NCBI GenBank assembly: GCA_016713525.1
Contig: JADJOZ010000013.1
Span: 1 to 64,000, forward strand
Length of the DNA: 64,000 nucleotides
Origin: Bacteroidota bacterium
GTDB lineage: Bacteria > Bacteroidota > Bacteroidia > AKYH767-A > OLB10
Reading direction: 5' to 3'
The notes under the pieces are model-generated. The model saw only the letters and a list, made by a program, of their open reading frames with translations. It was not told where the DNA came from and searched no databases. Of the stretch, positions 41,917 through 52,271 are shown piece after piece (the first letter of the stretch is position 1; each line of letters begins with the position of its first letter). The position numbers and the translations under genes were made by a program.

Positions 41917-42049
41917 AGATTTATGTTACTGCAAATTTATTTCAATGTCCATGGTAATAAAACTAATATGATGATTTCCTTGAACATCTTATAACAGACA
42001 ATTTTGATTTCATGCAAACTAAAACGATTGAATATCCTCTCATTAATCA

Positions 42050-43747
42050 TCAATCTACAATTCCGTGCTTCTTATTATACAAATAAACAATATGTACCTT
42101 TGGTATCCCCGTTTCCCTTTCAATCTTTTTAGCAAATTTTTCCAATTGATTTTTCGAGAATTTGTTTGCAAGTAAAATTATGTCTTTTGTTCCTTTTACA
42201 CGGGGAAGTCTATTCCATTTTGATGAATATTTTTTATTTGAAATTCCCCAAAAAGAACAGTTATATCGTACAAAATTTGTACCTCTCCAATCGACCATGT
42301 TTGATCGTAAAGAGTTTTCACTAATTTTTTTAAATTTATTAACTGCACTAAGTAATTCAGAAAAATGCACCGGTTCATTGCGGCTTCTTATAAAACTTTC
42401 CACGAAATGTCTTATAGAGGGTGATTTAAATTCCCTTTTAAATTGCTCTTTCAGTACCCATCCCGACAACCCTGTATATACTATTTTATCAGCATGTAAT
42501 CTGAATAAATGTGTCAGTTGGGTTTTGGTATAAATTATAGCATGTTGTTCGAGATACACTATAATCATCTCTGTGGTAACGCCAGCTCCTTCATCTAATA
42601 TGTATTGCCGAATCAGGTCAATTATAATTTTTTGCAGCTTAAATTTTTCATGTCTTCGGCTAATAGCTGTATCGGAAACGTCTTTAACATTCATTACCAG
42701 AGCATCAACTATTTTATTGGTTTGTTGATTGTTTAAAACCATTCGTTTCTGACATGCCTCCCGAATAACATCTGCTACTAAAAATTCTGTTTCGGAATTA
42801 AAATGCCTGGCAAGCGATTTATTTAGTTGCTCAAGCCAATTTGAAAACTGCTTTTCATCAATTCCGTCAACTTTACAATAGACCAGATGTTTTGAAGTAT
42901 CAAAAAAACTATATTTGCCAGGATCAGTATTTACGATTTTATCTATTGAAATATAACCCAAGTTGGTAAAATAATGTTCACTGATAAGTTTAATAAACCG
43001 GGAGTTCATAATTTCATAGCCGGAGACTTTAGATCGATAAACTTTACTAAGATCTACTACTGCAACATTTGCTGTAATATTAGCATGTTCAAAAACCAAT
43101 TTATCTTTATACGTATTAAACAAGAAATCCATTCCTCGTGCTGCTACCGAGTCTCCAACTCCCACAATTATCTGTCGTACTCTTTCCTTTTGTAGAATTT
43201 ATCTTTTCAGCTATTTCAGTTTTGTTCCTTAATCGTACTGAAAAATAGTATTCTTTAATCGCATTGCTAAATACCCTTTTGTTGATCTTTATCCCTTTGA
43301 AATACATAGCCATAGCTAACAACAAGTTAATCTTGCCGTTTTTCATCGTGATTTCATTAAATTCCTTTTCACCAAAACCTGGATAAAAATTTACAATTTC
43401 TAAATATGGGGCGTTCAATTTATTGATAACACTCAACTTCTTATCAGAGCAGGTACTGTATTGTTGAAGTAAATTATCTACGAGTAAATTCAATTCATCC
43501 TCAGTTTTTTTCCCGAATTCTGAAATTTCAAAAAATCAATCTTACCATCCTTTACATCAATCAGAAATTGCTCCAGATCCTTTGTAGACTTCATTCCATT
43601 GTATGATGCTTCAATGGTTTGCAAAACATTATGAGTACGGGTTGATAGCTGGGTTTTGTAAATTGCATATACCCATTTAAAAGTAGGTGCACTTTTAAGA
43701 AAGGAATAAGCTGAAGATTCTTTCAATCGGGAATATTGGTTCTTCAT
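42050..43747 (-). CDS. HhH/sigma4-like multi-domain protein, paralogue B (frameshifted)
   Basis: About 567 residues, lacking the first about 90 residues of paralogues A and C. Its start aligns with their second HhH segment (KIDFLKFQNSGKK). Then comes EIAEKINSTKERVRQIIVG, a clear sigma-70 region-4-like TxERVRQI motif, once the break at 43140-43190 is bridged. The C-terminal half is closest to paralogue C (GVTTEMIIVYLEQHAIIYTK, YTGLSGWVLKEQFKREFKSP, EPVHFSELLSAVNKFKKISE, RETGIPKVHIVYLYNKKHG). Breaks near 43490 and 43170. It lies 100 bases from an IS fragment, which may have removed its N-terminus. Confidence 0.5.
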
Positions 43748-43859
43748 ATATAGCTTTTCTTTAATGTAAAATAATTGTGAATTTGCCTAATCCATAAAAT
43801 TAATAAAAAGGTTCTAAAATAAATTATATTATTGTGAAGCTAATGGCTATATCTTTGAA

Positions 43860-44178
43860 GATGGTGTCCTAAATTCAGTTGAAAATTAAGAAGGTGATAA
43901 TTGAGTACATTTGATTTACGAACAATTAAACAACTCTAAAACCACCCTCTTATGAAACCCAAAGAAACAAAAGTTACATGAGAAAATCTAACATGGTTAT
44001 TAGAAATTCCTGACGAAGTGAAGATGGCATTATTGCAAAGCCATCTTTCTGTTTGTCAATTAATTATCAATCAGCTTTTGGAAGAATGTCAAAACAGTTT
44101 GGCAGGAACTCGATACGACCGGAATAAACCTCATGGCGGCCGATATAGCCGTTGGGGCTATAATGAAGGGAGTGTTCG
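43860..44178 (+). mobile_element. IS256-family left-end fragment
   Basis: The first 319 bp of the IS at 17683-19070 are present with about 95% identity by eye, starting with GATGGTGTCC. The homology stops abruptly after AGTGTTCG at 44178. A TGA replaces a CGA codon (ACATGAGAAAAT) and a TAA replaces a CAA codon (CTCTAAAACC) in the transposase frame, so it is dead. The right end is not found nearby, so a deletion or recombination removed it. Confidence 0.85.
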
Positions 44179-44245
44179 AAGAACAAATCATTCCGCTGTT
44201 CCAAAATGAAATCAGTACTTCGCATTGAAAACCACCTTAATCATC

Positions 44246-44287
44246 TTTATATTAGTAATATAAGGATCTTTATATTATTAATATAAA
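44246..44287. repeat. large AT-rich inverted repeat (cruciform-like)
   Basis: Arms 44246-44263 and 44270-44287 are reverse complements with one mismatch in 18 bases, around GGATCT. Each arm is itself nearly palindromic (TATTAGTAATA and TATTATTAATA). It sits between the IS fragment and the 3' end of a small minus-strand gene. A bidirectional terminator is possible; no T tract gives support. Confidence 0.5.
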
Positions 44288-44405
44288 CTTTTAAAATAAT
44301 TAATTTATAATACTGTATTGCAATTATTTATGAATTCATTAATACAAAAAAGTAAGGATGCATTTTATTCAATCGTATGTTTTTAAAAGTAAATTCTAAA
44401 AATAG

Positions 44406-44659
44406 CTACAGTAACGGGAAATGACCCTTCTCCTGCAAAAAATAATTGTGATTAACGAAATGTCCATGCATGAGAAGGGCAGGGATGAGGTAAAGCAGAA
44501 GCCACAGTTGTGCGATTTCAGGTATGAAAATCGAATCCTCGACAATCATTTCAAATGGTGGATACTTTCCTAATATGCCGGATTCAATTTCCAACGATGA
44601 TCCCGATCGAAGTTTTTCTTCAAAATGCCAGTTGGACGTAATTGTTATTTTAAATGCAT
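44406..44659 (-). CDS. small hypothetical protein downstream of GNAT (frameshifted)
   Basis: About 84 residues. The ATG at 44659 starts 1 base after the GNAT stop codon; adding one A in the A run near 44650 joins MHLKITITSNWHFEEKLRSG to SLEIESGILGKYPPFEMIV. A hydrophobic segment (AQLWLLLYLIPALLMHGHF) may be membrane-associated. No family is recognised. The coupling to GNAT suggests a shared transcript. Confidence 0.4.
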
Positions 44660-44660
44660 C

Positions 44661-45197
44661 TTACTTTCTGCTGTTAAAATCCAACACCATCAAATGATTC
44701 GGATTGGAATGGTTTTCGGTGAGTTTGAAATCGTGGCTGCCTATGATTTCGAAGCCTGCTTTTAAGTAGAATTTGACGGCTCGTTCATTCCCCTTCCAGA
44801 CAAATAACCACATGCTATCCTGATTGAATTTTTGGGAGTACGCTATATTAAATTGTAGCAGCCGGTGCCCCAATTTTAAATCGTGAAATTTATTCAATAG
44901 GTATAGCCTATCAAGTTTTGCTGCTTGAGCCGATCGTACCAGCGGATGTAGCGCATCAAAACTTATTTTGGAGTATCCTGCAGGTTCATCATTAACTGTC
45001 ATCAAGTGAATGTGATTTCGTGAGTCGCTTAGCATCTCTTCAAACACTTGCTCCGTATAATTTCGCACAGTATATTCTTCAATTACCTCAGCGGAAGCAC
45101 TTTGTCCATGTGATTCAACAAATGACTGCCGACCTAATTCCGAAAGCAACTTCCCGTAACCGGGGCCTATTTTTGTGATTAATACTTCTGCGTTCAC
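44661..45197 (-). CDS. GNAT-family N-acetyltransferase
   Basis: An intact 178-residue protein with the GNAT fold: AGYSKISFDAL as strand, LDRLYLLNKFHDLKLGHRLL as the acetyl-CoA-binding motif A (R/Q-x-x-G-x-G/A variant), and WKGNERAVKFYLKAGFEIIG as motif B. The substrate is not predictable. The start is ATG 45197. Intact coding among broken neighbours argues it is under selection. Confidence 0.85.
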   Translation of the reverse strand: MNAEVLITKIGPGYGKLLSELGRQSFVESHGQSASAEVIEEYTVRNYTEQVFEEMLSDSRNHIHLMTVNDEPAGYSKISFDALHPLVRSAQAAKLDRLYLLNKFHDLKLGHRLLQFNIAYSQKFNQDSMWLFVWKGNERAVKFYLKAGFEIIGSHDFKLTENHSNPNHLMVLDFNSRK

Positions 45198-45487
45198 AAG
45201 ATAGTTGCCATCTCTGGTAGTTTTGAGGTTTCATCCAAAAGTGAGCGTCGGCAGCGGTTCGATTCAACAATCATATATTGATAAAAAATAATTTGTGTTG
45301 GATTTTCAGTACTCAAATATAGCATTTTGCTGCATTGTTCTACAATTCTAATTTCCAACATATTGTATTAGAATGATTAAAACTTTTTCAGATATCAAAC
45401 CAAATTAGTAATTTTATGGATAGAATGTTTCGGGAAACCATATAGAAATTTGGTACTTCTACTTGCAATATCTTTAAGCTAATTCAA

Positions 45488-47371
45488 ATGCACAAACTAA
45501 CCATAGCCGATCTTAACGCAATAGTGGCTCCACGTAAGGGTGTTTGCCTGAGTAAAGAGTACATTGACACCAGAGTGAGTTACAAGTGGCGCTGTGAAAC
45601 TGGTCACACCTTCGACATGACAATAACTTCTATACGTGCTGGCGCCTGGTGTCCGATGTGCAGAAAAGGGATTGGTATGGCTGCATATGTAGAAGAGTGC
45701 AGAGCGTATGCAAAAGCAAGAGGCGGAGAATTCCTGACCAAAACTCTTAAAAATAAAAAATCGCCTGGCACTTGGAAGTGTAAAAATGGTCATGAATGGA
45801 CGGTTCCTGCCTTAGATGTTGCCAGGAAAAATGGTTGGTGTGCAAGATGTGCTCACGACCGGAGAAAAATTACTGATCCAAAAGTTGCACATGAATTTGC
45901 AGAAAAGCATGGTGGAAAATGCCTGACAAATACCGTAAATGGAATTCATTCAATTGTAACTTTTGAATGTAAGGAAGGTCATACATGGCAAACAAAACTT
46001 ACAATCAAAAATAGTAAATCCTGGTGTCCGGAATGTTCCATATCGAAATCCAGAGAAAAGAGAACAACCCCATATTCTAAAATCGTAGAAATTGTAAATG
46101 GTCGTGGTTTTGAACTAAAAACACCTGAAAAAGGTTATAAAACCAAAGGGCAAAAGCTTCTTTTAAAGTGTTCAAAAGGCCATACATGGCGCGATACCAT
46201 ATGGAGTATTCATACTCTACAGAGAGATTGTCCCAAGTGTTCGAATCGAGTCATATCTAAATTTCATACACTTTCCGAGTTAAAAAAAATAGCGGCATCT
46301 CATGGTGGTATTTGCTTATCTAAAAAGTATCAACCGGTAGAAAATATGGAATGGAAGTGTTCAAAGAACCATACATTTAAACTAAGAACTTCTAGAATAG
46401 TTAAAGGATTTTGGTGTCCGTGGTGTAGCGGTTATTACAAACACGATATTGAAGAGATGCGAACCATTGCGAAAGAAAGAGGAGGCAAATGTTTGAGTAA
46501 CGAATGGAAATCATCTCTAAGCAATCTTTTATGGAGATGTAAAGAGGGGCATCGTTGGGAGGCGATACCAAAAAGTATTTTGAAAGGAAATTGGTGTCCG
46601 GAATGTAGTCATGTTAAACCACTAACGCTTGAAGACTTTAGAATCTATGCTTTGAAACATCAAGGCGAATGTCTCAATACAACTTACAAATCACAAGTGA
46701 CTCCCATTATCTTTAAATGCAAAGAAGGACATACATGGAAAACAAACCGAAAATGTATAAATGACAATGTTTGGTGCAGAATATGCGCTGGAAGCAGATT
46801 CACCGACAGAGAAATTAAAGCATTATTTAACCCGGGAATCGAAGATGCGAAAATCCTGGGGAGGGCGATGAATGGAGAATGTAAAAGCAATTATTTTATT
46901 GATCTGAATGCTCCCCTTAGATGGAAATGCAATAAAGGTCATGAGTGGAAAGCAAGTTATAATTGGGTTAGAAAAGGTACCTGGTGTCCGAAATGTCACG
47001 ATTACAAACGAATTGAAAGTTTCAATGCTGAAATGTTATCTATGATCAGATATCATCAGGGAAAATTACTTTCTCTCAAGATAACAGACCGTGTAAAAGT
47101 AACATGCAAAAATGGTCATGAGTTTACTGAAAATAAAAGAAATATACGGTATGGTGACTGGTGCCCGAAATGTGGTTTAAAACCTGCTTACAACTATCCA
47201 ATTGCGCTTGCTTATGCTAATCAACATGGTGGCGAAATACTTACTAAACATAAAAATGGTTTGGGAGGAACAACAACTGTTACATGGAAATGCAATAAAA
47301 ATCATACATGGTCTGCCCCTCTCAGATTAACAATTTTTACAAAAACCTGGTGCCCTGAATGCGAAAAATAA
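45488..47371 (+). CDS. zinc-ribbon repeat protein (10 repeats)
   Basis: An intact 627-residue protein made of ten tandem units of about 60-65 residues, each with a C-x2-GH-(T/E)(W/F) half and a WCPxC half. Examples are CETGHTFDMTITSIRAGAWC, CKNGHEWTV, CSKGHTWRD and CNKNHTWSA. Between them lie helices such as LSELKKIAASHGGICLSK. The four Cys/His ligands per unit predict treble-clef or zinc-ribbon folds of the type in DUF4379-like proteins. No catalytic domain is seen. It lies divergent from GNAT and converges on a second repeat protein. Confidence 0.8.
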   Translation: MHKLTIADLNAIVAPRKGVCLSKEYIDTRVSYKWRCETGHTFDMTITSIRAGAWCPMCRKGIGMAAYVEECRAYAKARGGEFLTKTLKNKKSPGTWKCKNGHEWTVPALDVARKNGWCARCAHDRRKITDPKVAHEFAEKHGGKCLTNTVNGIHSIVTFECKEGHTWQTKLTIKNSKSWCPECSISKSREKRTTPYSKIVEIVNGRGFELKTPEKGYKTKGQKLLLKCSKGHTWRDTIWSIHTLQRDCPKCSNRVISKFHTLSELKKIAASHGGICLSKKYQPVENMEWKCSKNHTFKLRTSRIVKGFWCPWCSGYYKHDIEEMRTIAKERGGKCLSNEWKSSLSNLLWRCKEGHRWEAIPKSILKGNWCPECSHVKPLTLEDFRIYALKHQGECLNTTYKSQVTPIIFKCKEGHTWKTNRKCINDNVWCRICAGSRFTDREIKALFNPGIEDAKILGRAMNGECKSNYFIDLNAPLRWKCNKGHEWKASYNWVRKGTWCPKCHDYKRIESFNAEMLSMIRYHQGKLLSLKITDRVKVTCKNGHEFTENKRNIRYGDWCPKCGLKPAYNYPIALAYANQHGGEILTKHKNGLGGTTTVTWKCNKNHTWSAPLRLTIFTKTWCPECEK

Positions 47372-47393
47372 AAGTAGGATAAAATGAGCGTTT

Positions 47394-49696
47394 TCACTCA
47401 CACTCCAAACACCATTTCCCTTCCTGAAGCAAACTGCATATCTTATTAAAAACATGTCCCTTTTTGCACTTAATTGTTATCGTGCTTCTGCTGTTTTCAT
47501 ATTCAACCTCCTCAGAAAGTATTTTGCCACCTTTGTCTTTTACAAGTTTTTGATAATGGGAAAATGGAAGCCTGGTTTTTTTGCTGATAGTTTCATAGTG
47601 ACAAACCGGACACCAACTTCCATACTTTATATATTTGATATTTGTTTCCCATTCATGGCCTATTGCACACCGAATTTTAATTTGTGGGAAGTTCAGAAAA
47701 TAGGTTGATTCAGTAGATAACAATTTTCCTCCTTGCTCAGAAATTAAATATTTAACGTCACTCAGGGGTAACCTTCTTGCAATTGCGTTTTCCTTATATC
47801 GACATATTTTGCACCAACTTCCCATTTTTATTTTCGCAGCCCTGGCCTCCCATATGTGTCCACTTTCACATTGCCATTGCCAATTATAAAAACTGCCCTT
47901 ATAAACTTTTGATAAGCAAAAGCCATTATGTTTGTCTGCTAATAGCTGCATATCAGCAATTGTATAAGAAACTTTATGTCCTGATGGACGAATCTTTATC
48001 TTTTTACCATCGGTACAAACTGGACACCATTTATTATTGCGTTTAACCGATCTTCCTGCCAATTGAAATGTGTGTCCTTCCTTACATTTCCACTCCATTA
48101 ATTTATCTCTGTTAATAAATTGAGTCGAAATCAATTCTCCCCCTTTGGATTTTGCAAGTTCCTGGAAAACTTCAATAGTAACATTAGGTGCTCGAGAACA
48201 TTTTTTACACCACCACCCACTTTTAATATTATTAGCATTAGCAAAAAAAGTGTGATTGTTTTTACATCTGAATTCAAGGTGTGTATGATTATTTAAATAT
48301 GTTGTTGAAACACACTCGCCCCCCTTTGTATTTGCAATTTTTTTAACCTCCAATAAATGCTTTTATTAACTTCATCTTCGCGGCATTGCGAACATACTTT
48401 CTTTATTTTCATATTAGGAACGGTGGATTGCCACTCATGTCCGTATTGACACTTCCATGCCAACTTAGCCTTAACTAAAGAATCTGTAACAGAACTTGTA
48501 AGTAACGTTATTCCTCTTTTCGATGCCCACTTTTTATACTTTATTAGAACATTACTTCTTTTGTTCTCATAATAACATATTTTACACCATTTTCCTGCTT
48601 TTACCCTTACCCCAAGAATTTCAAATACGTGTCCACTTTTGCATTCCCATTTTAACAAACTATTACCGTTAATTACCTCTTCAGGTGCAGACAAGAGCTT
48701 ACCCCCGTATTTTTCTGCCACTTTTTTATAATCATCATACTTTACCCGACTCCATGCAGGCTTTGGGGTTATGTTGTAACATTCATTTCGTGGACACCAA
48801 TGTCCGGCCCTTATATTAGATGCGTTTGTTTTCCATACATGATTTTTGGAACACTTTAACTTTAAAGTTGGCCATTCCGTTTCAAACTGCTTATCTGTTG
48901 TCAGTAATTTTCCACCTTTTTCATTCGCTATTCTTTGATAATATATTATTGGGATTTTTCTTTCCTTCCTGATTTGGTTATAGTAACATTTCAAACACCA
49001 CCTTCCCTGAAGCACTGTAAAAGCACTAATTTCAAATAAGTGACCTTCACTACACCTGACCTTATAACGTGACATTCCAGTTACATAAGTGCCAGATATA
49101 TGCGTGCCGCGATTTTGTTGAATTAGCTCTTTAACTCTGCGGTCGTATGATGATTTTATTTCAATTGCAGTACATTTGATGCAATTGTAGTGCATATTAA
49201 AAGTATATATCTTTTTGGAAAAAATATGTCCTTTATTACACGAGAACTTAACGATAGTGTCCAAATCAACATCTTTCCCCCCAATAATTTTCCACCCGGA
49301 TGCATGTAACCTGTCTAAAAATTCACTTACTTTTCTTTCCTTATCACATACCTTACACCAACTTCCATAGAACACTCGCTCAGCCTGAATTGCCCATTTG
49401 TGGCCAAAACCACATTGGACACTAATAATATCTTTAAAACCAAACTTCTTAGTGGTTAAGCACTTCCCTCCATTCAAGTCTATTATTTCTTTAGCATATG
49501 CTGTTACCTCCTCCCTTTCCTCTTCCTTTTTACATTTTAGGCACCAAAATCCGGCTTTAACGTTAAATAAAGAGGCTGAAAACCTGTGTTTTCGAACACA
49601 AATCCAATCCACTTTAGCATACTGGCTTTCATTGCCATCCGCCAAAGAATTTCCTCCGTATATTTCAGCTGCCGATTGAAAGGCTTTTAAACTCAT
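47394..49696 (-). CDS. zinc-ribbon repeat protein (12 repeats, one frameshift)
   Basis: About 767 residues when one A is added in the A7 run near 48338-48344 (joins IYWRLKK to IANTKGGECVS). Twelve units carry the same C-x2-GH/CNxH...WCxxC signature: CVRKHRF, CGFGHKW, CNKGHIF, CSEGHLF, CSKNHVW, CKSGHVF, CQYGHEW, CKNNHTF, CKEGHTF, CESGHIW, CAIGHEW, CKKGHVF. It is a paralogue of the 10-repeat gene on the opposite strand and converges on it (22-base gap). Its start lies beside a truncated T9SS-domain remnant. Confidence 0.78.
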
Positions 49697-49702
49697 GTAT
49701 CA

Positions 49703-49896
49703 AAAATAGAAAAATTCTTGTGATTTCAATAATTAATCTATCTGGAAGAAATGTATTTCGTAACAGCGGACAACTTTCATCAGATAAATTAGAAGCGAAA
49801 ATTAAATCAATTTCTCTTTCTCCGGGTCTATATTTAGTTTCACTCAGCACAGAAAATGAAAGTCGTGTGCAAAGAATAGCCGTTGTCTTCAAGTAG
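49703..49896 (+). pseudogene. C-terminal T9SS sorting-domain remnant
   Basis: A plus-strand frame of about 64 residues reads as the end of a type IX secretion cargo: a strand (ILVISIINLSGRNVFRNSG) and the closing SPGLYLVSLST..ESRVQRIAVVFK. The N-terminal body is missing: the frame begins abruptly next to the start codon of the zinc-ribbon gene. It is probably the scar of an insertion or rearrangement that brought in the neighbouring gene cluster. Confidence 0.6.
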
Positions 49897-49941
49897 AAAA
49901 TCAGACCCTCAATAGGTATTTGCTAATGCTAAAATCTATAA

Positions 49942-51848
49942 CTACCAATCAAGCATTCCATGATTTTTCCGATACAAATAAATTAAATGAACCTTAGGTA
50001 TACCGCTTTGTTTTTCAATATTTTCAACTGTTATATTCAATTGTTTCTTCGACATTTTAGTATTTAACACTTGTAAATAAATTGATCTTCTCACATAGGG
50101 CAGTTTATACCATTTCAATGAATATTTTCGGTTCGCTATTCCAAAGAAGTCACAGTTAAGCCCAACTATTTCAGAATCCTTCCAGCTTAAAAGATTTACC
50201 TTAAGCGTGTTTTCATTTATTCTTTTAAATTTTCCTATAGCCATTAATAATTCTGAAATATGAACAGGTTCAATATGGTTTTTCAAATAGCTTTCAACAA
50301 ATTGTCTTATTGTCGGTGATTTATACTTCTTATTAAATTGTTCATTCAGCATCCAACCCGACAAACCGGTATAAGAAATTTTATCTTTATGTTGATTAAA
50401 CAAATAAATAAGCTGATTCTTAGTGTATAGTATTTTATGTTTTTTGAGAAACTTCAACATCTCCTCTGTAGTAACACCTTCACCAATGTCCAACATGAAT
50501 TCGGAAAGTAGATCCAAAATTCTTTTTTGCAATTTATATTTTTCATGTTTTCTTTCAATTGAAGTATTTGAAATGTCTTTAACAATTGCTCGAAGACCTT
50601 TAATCAAACTTATTGCCACATGTTTGCTTTTCAAATGTAATTCCTGACACGCCTCACTAATAACATCCTCTATCTCAAATTCGATCCTGGAATTGAAATG
50701 TTCGGCAAATTTCATATTCAATTGCTTTAGGAACTTTGAAAAAGCCACTTCATCGGTATTGTCAAACTTACAAAATAATAAACAATTTCTGGTATCAAAA
50801 AACTTATATTTGGAAGGATCTTCTACTATAATTTTATCCACCGAAATATATCCTTGAATGGAAAAATATAGTTCGCTGATGGGCCTTATAAATCGTGAAT
50901 TAACACTTTCATACCCGGTTATTTTGCTTCGATATATTTTATCCAGTGGTATTATTGCCACGTTTTCAGTAACAAATCCATGTTCAAAGATCAAGTCATC
51001 TTTGAATTTATTAAAGAGAAAATTAAATCCATAGTCAAAATATTTGGTTCCCGATTCAACTATTATCTGTCGTACTCTTTCTTTAGTGACATTGACAGAG
51101 ATTCCGATTTGTGTTTGATTTTGCAATCGATCGAAAAAATAATAATTCTTTAAAACTTCTGTATAAGTTTTGCTACTCTTTTTATTCCTTTGAAATAATA
51201 CACCATCCCTAACAATAAGTTATACTTTCCATTTTTAGTTCTGATGTTTGAAATTTCCAATTCTCCCAAAGCAGGATACATTTTTATTCGACCTTGTGGG
51301 GCCATATTTACTTTTGAAATTCCTTCTGAAACTTTATCAGTGCCAATTGTATGCCCATTCAAATAAGCATTCATAACCTTTTTAAAAAATTCATTTATTT
51401 CCTTTGCGGTCTTATCGCCCAGATTCTGGAATTTATTTAAATCAATTTTACGATACACATAATCGTAGATAATTGCCATTTTCATTCTACCTGGAACAGC
51501 TGCATCATACAAACTTTCAATATTATTCAACAGATGTCTTGCCCGTACAGATAGTAACTCTTTGAAATGGTCATATTCCATATTAAGTATCTGCAATATT
51601 AGCTTCTTAGTACTTTGTTCTGAAACTTTACTAACAGGAATGTTATTTTTGATCAGATTCTCACAAATTTTCCTCAATTCCAATGTGAGTTTTGGTCCCA
51701 CGCCATTTAATTGGCTAAATTGTTCTTTGTTTTGATACATCTGAACCAATGATAGCACTCCACCAATTCTGTCTATAACAAGTTTCGCTTTTGATGATGC
51801 ATTTGCTTTTATGAATTCAACATCATTGTTGTATTTTATAAGTATCAT
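49942..51848 (-). CDS. HhH/sigma4-like multi-domain protein, paralogue C (one frameshift)
   Basis: About 635 residues, the most complete copy. N-terminus: FSQLNGVGPKLTLELRKICE (HhH-like), LNKFQNLGDKTAKEINEFFK (RpoA-CTD-like). Centre: QTQIGISVNVTKERVRQIIV, a sigma region-4-like ERVRQI helix. C-terminus: GVTTEEMLKFLKKHKILYTK (winged-helix-like), SYTGLSGWMLNEQFN, EPVHISELLMAIGKFK and SGIPKVHLIYLYRKNHG. The break near 51140 is bridged by a frame change in the region after IKRVAKLIQ. It has no close named family that I recognise; DNA binding is likely. Confidence 0.5.
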
Positions 51849-52271
51849 ATTTTGTTCAGCGTAAATTCTACTTATACTTTTTATACCGGAACAGATGAGT
51901 TCGCTTAACTCTTCCGGATGTTTTCCACTACAGACTCTGTAGTTCTCATAAAATTAATAAATCCTGATCAATTTAATAACAAGTCATGAATTTTTCTGCT
52001 AATAATGTTAGAAGTATGCTTAGGGATGCTATATTATGCTCGTTATCAACATATTAGACTTTTCTAGCAAATCCAAAGTAGATATTAGATTTCCTTGGCA
52101 CCTTTCTTCAATGATGAATTGGTACTTGTCCAAAATATCCAATCTAAAAATTCAGCATTTGTAATCTTTATCATCAATGATTTCCAGTTTTCATATTACT
52201 TTTGATAACGTCACCTCTTCCGGGCTACCAGGTATTTGGCCTTATTCAAACAAATTAAATGTTAGATAAAT
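51849..52271. other. intergenic region without recognisable gene
   Basis: No supported ORF, hairpin or repeat. It separates the divergent paralogue C and a T9SS cargo gene, so promoters for both should lie here, but no confident element was found. Confidence 0.45.

Noticed and set aside
49665..49892. Minus-strand 75-residue ORF
   Set aside because: It is antisense to the plus-strand T9SS remnant, which has recognisable family sequence.
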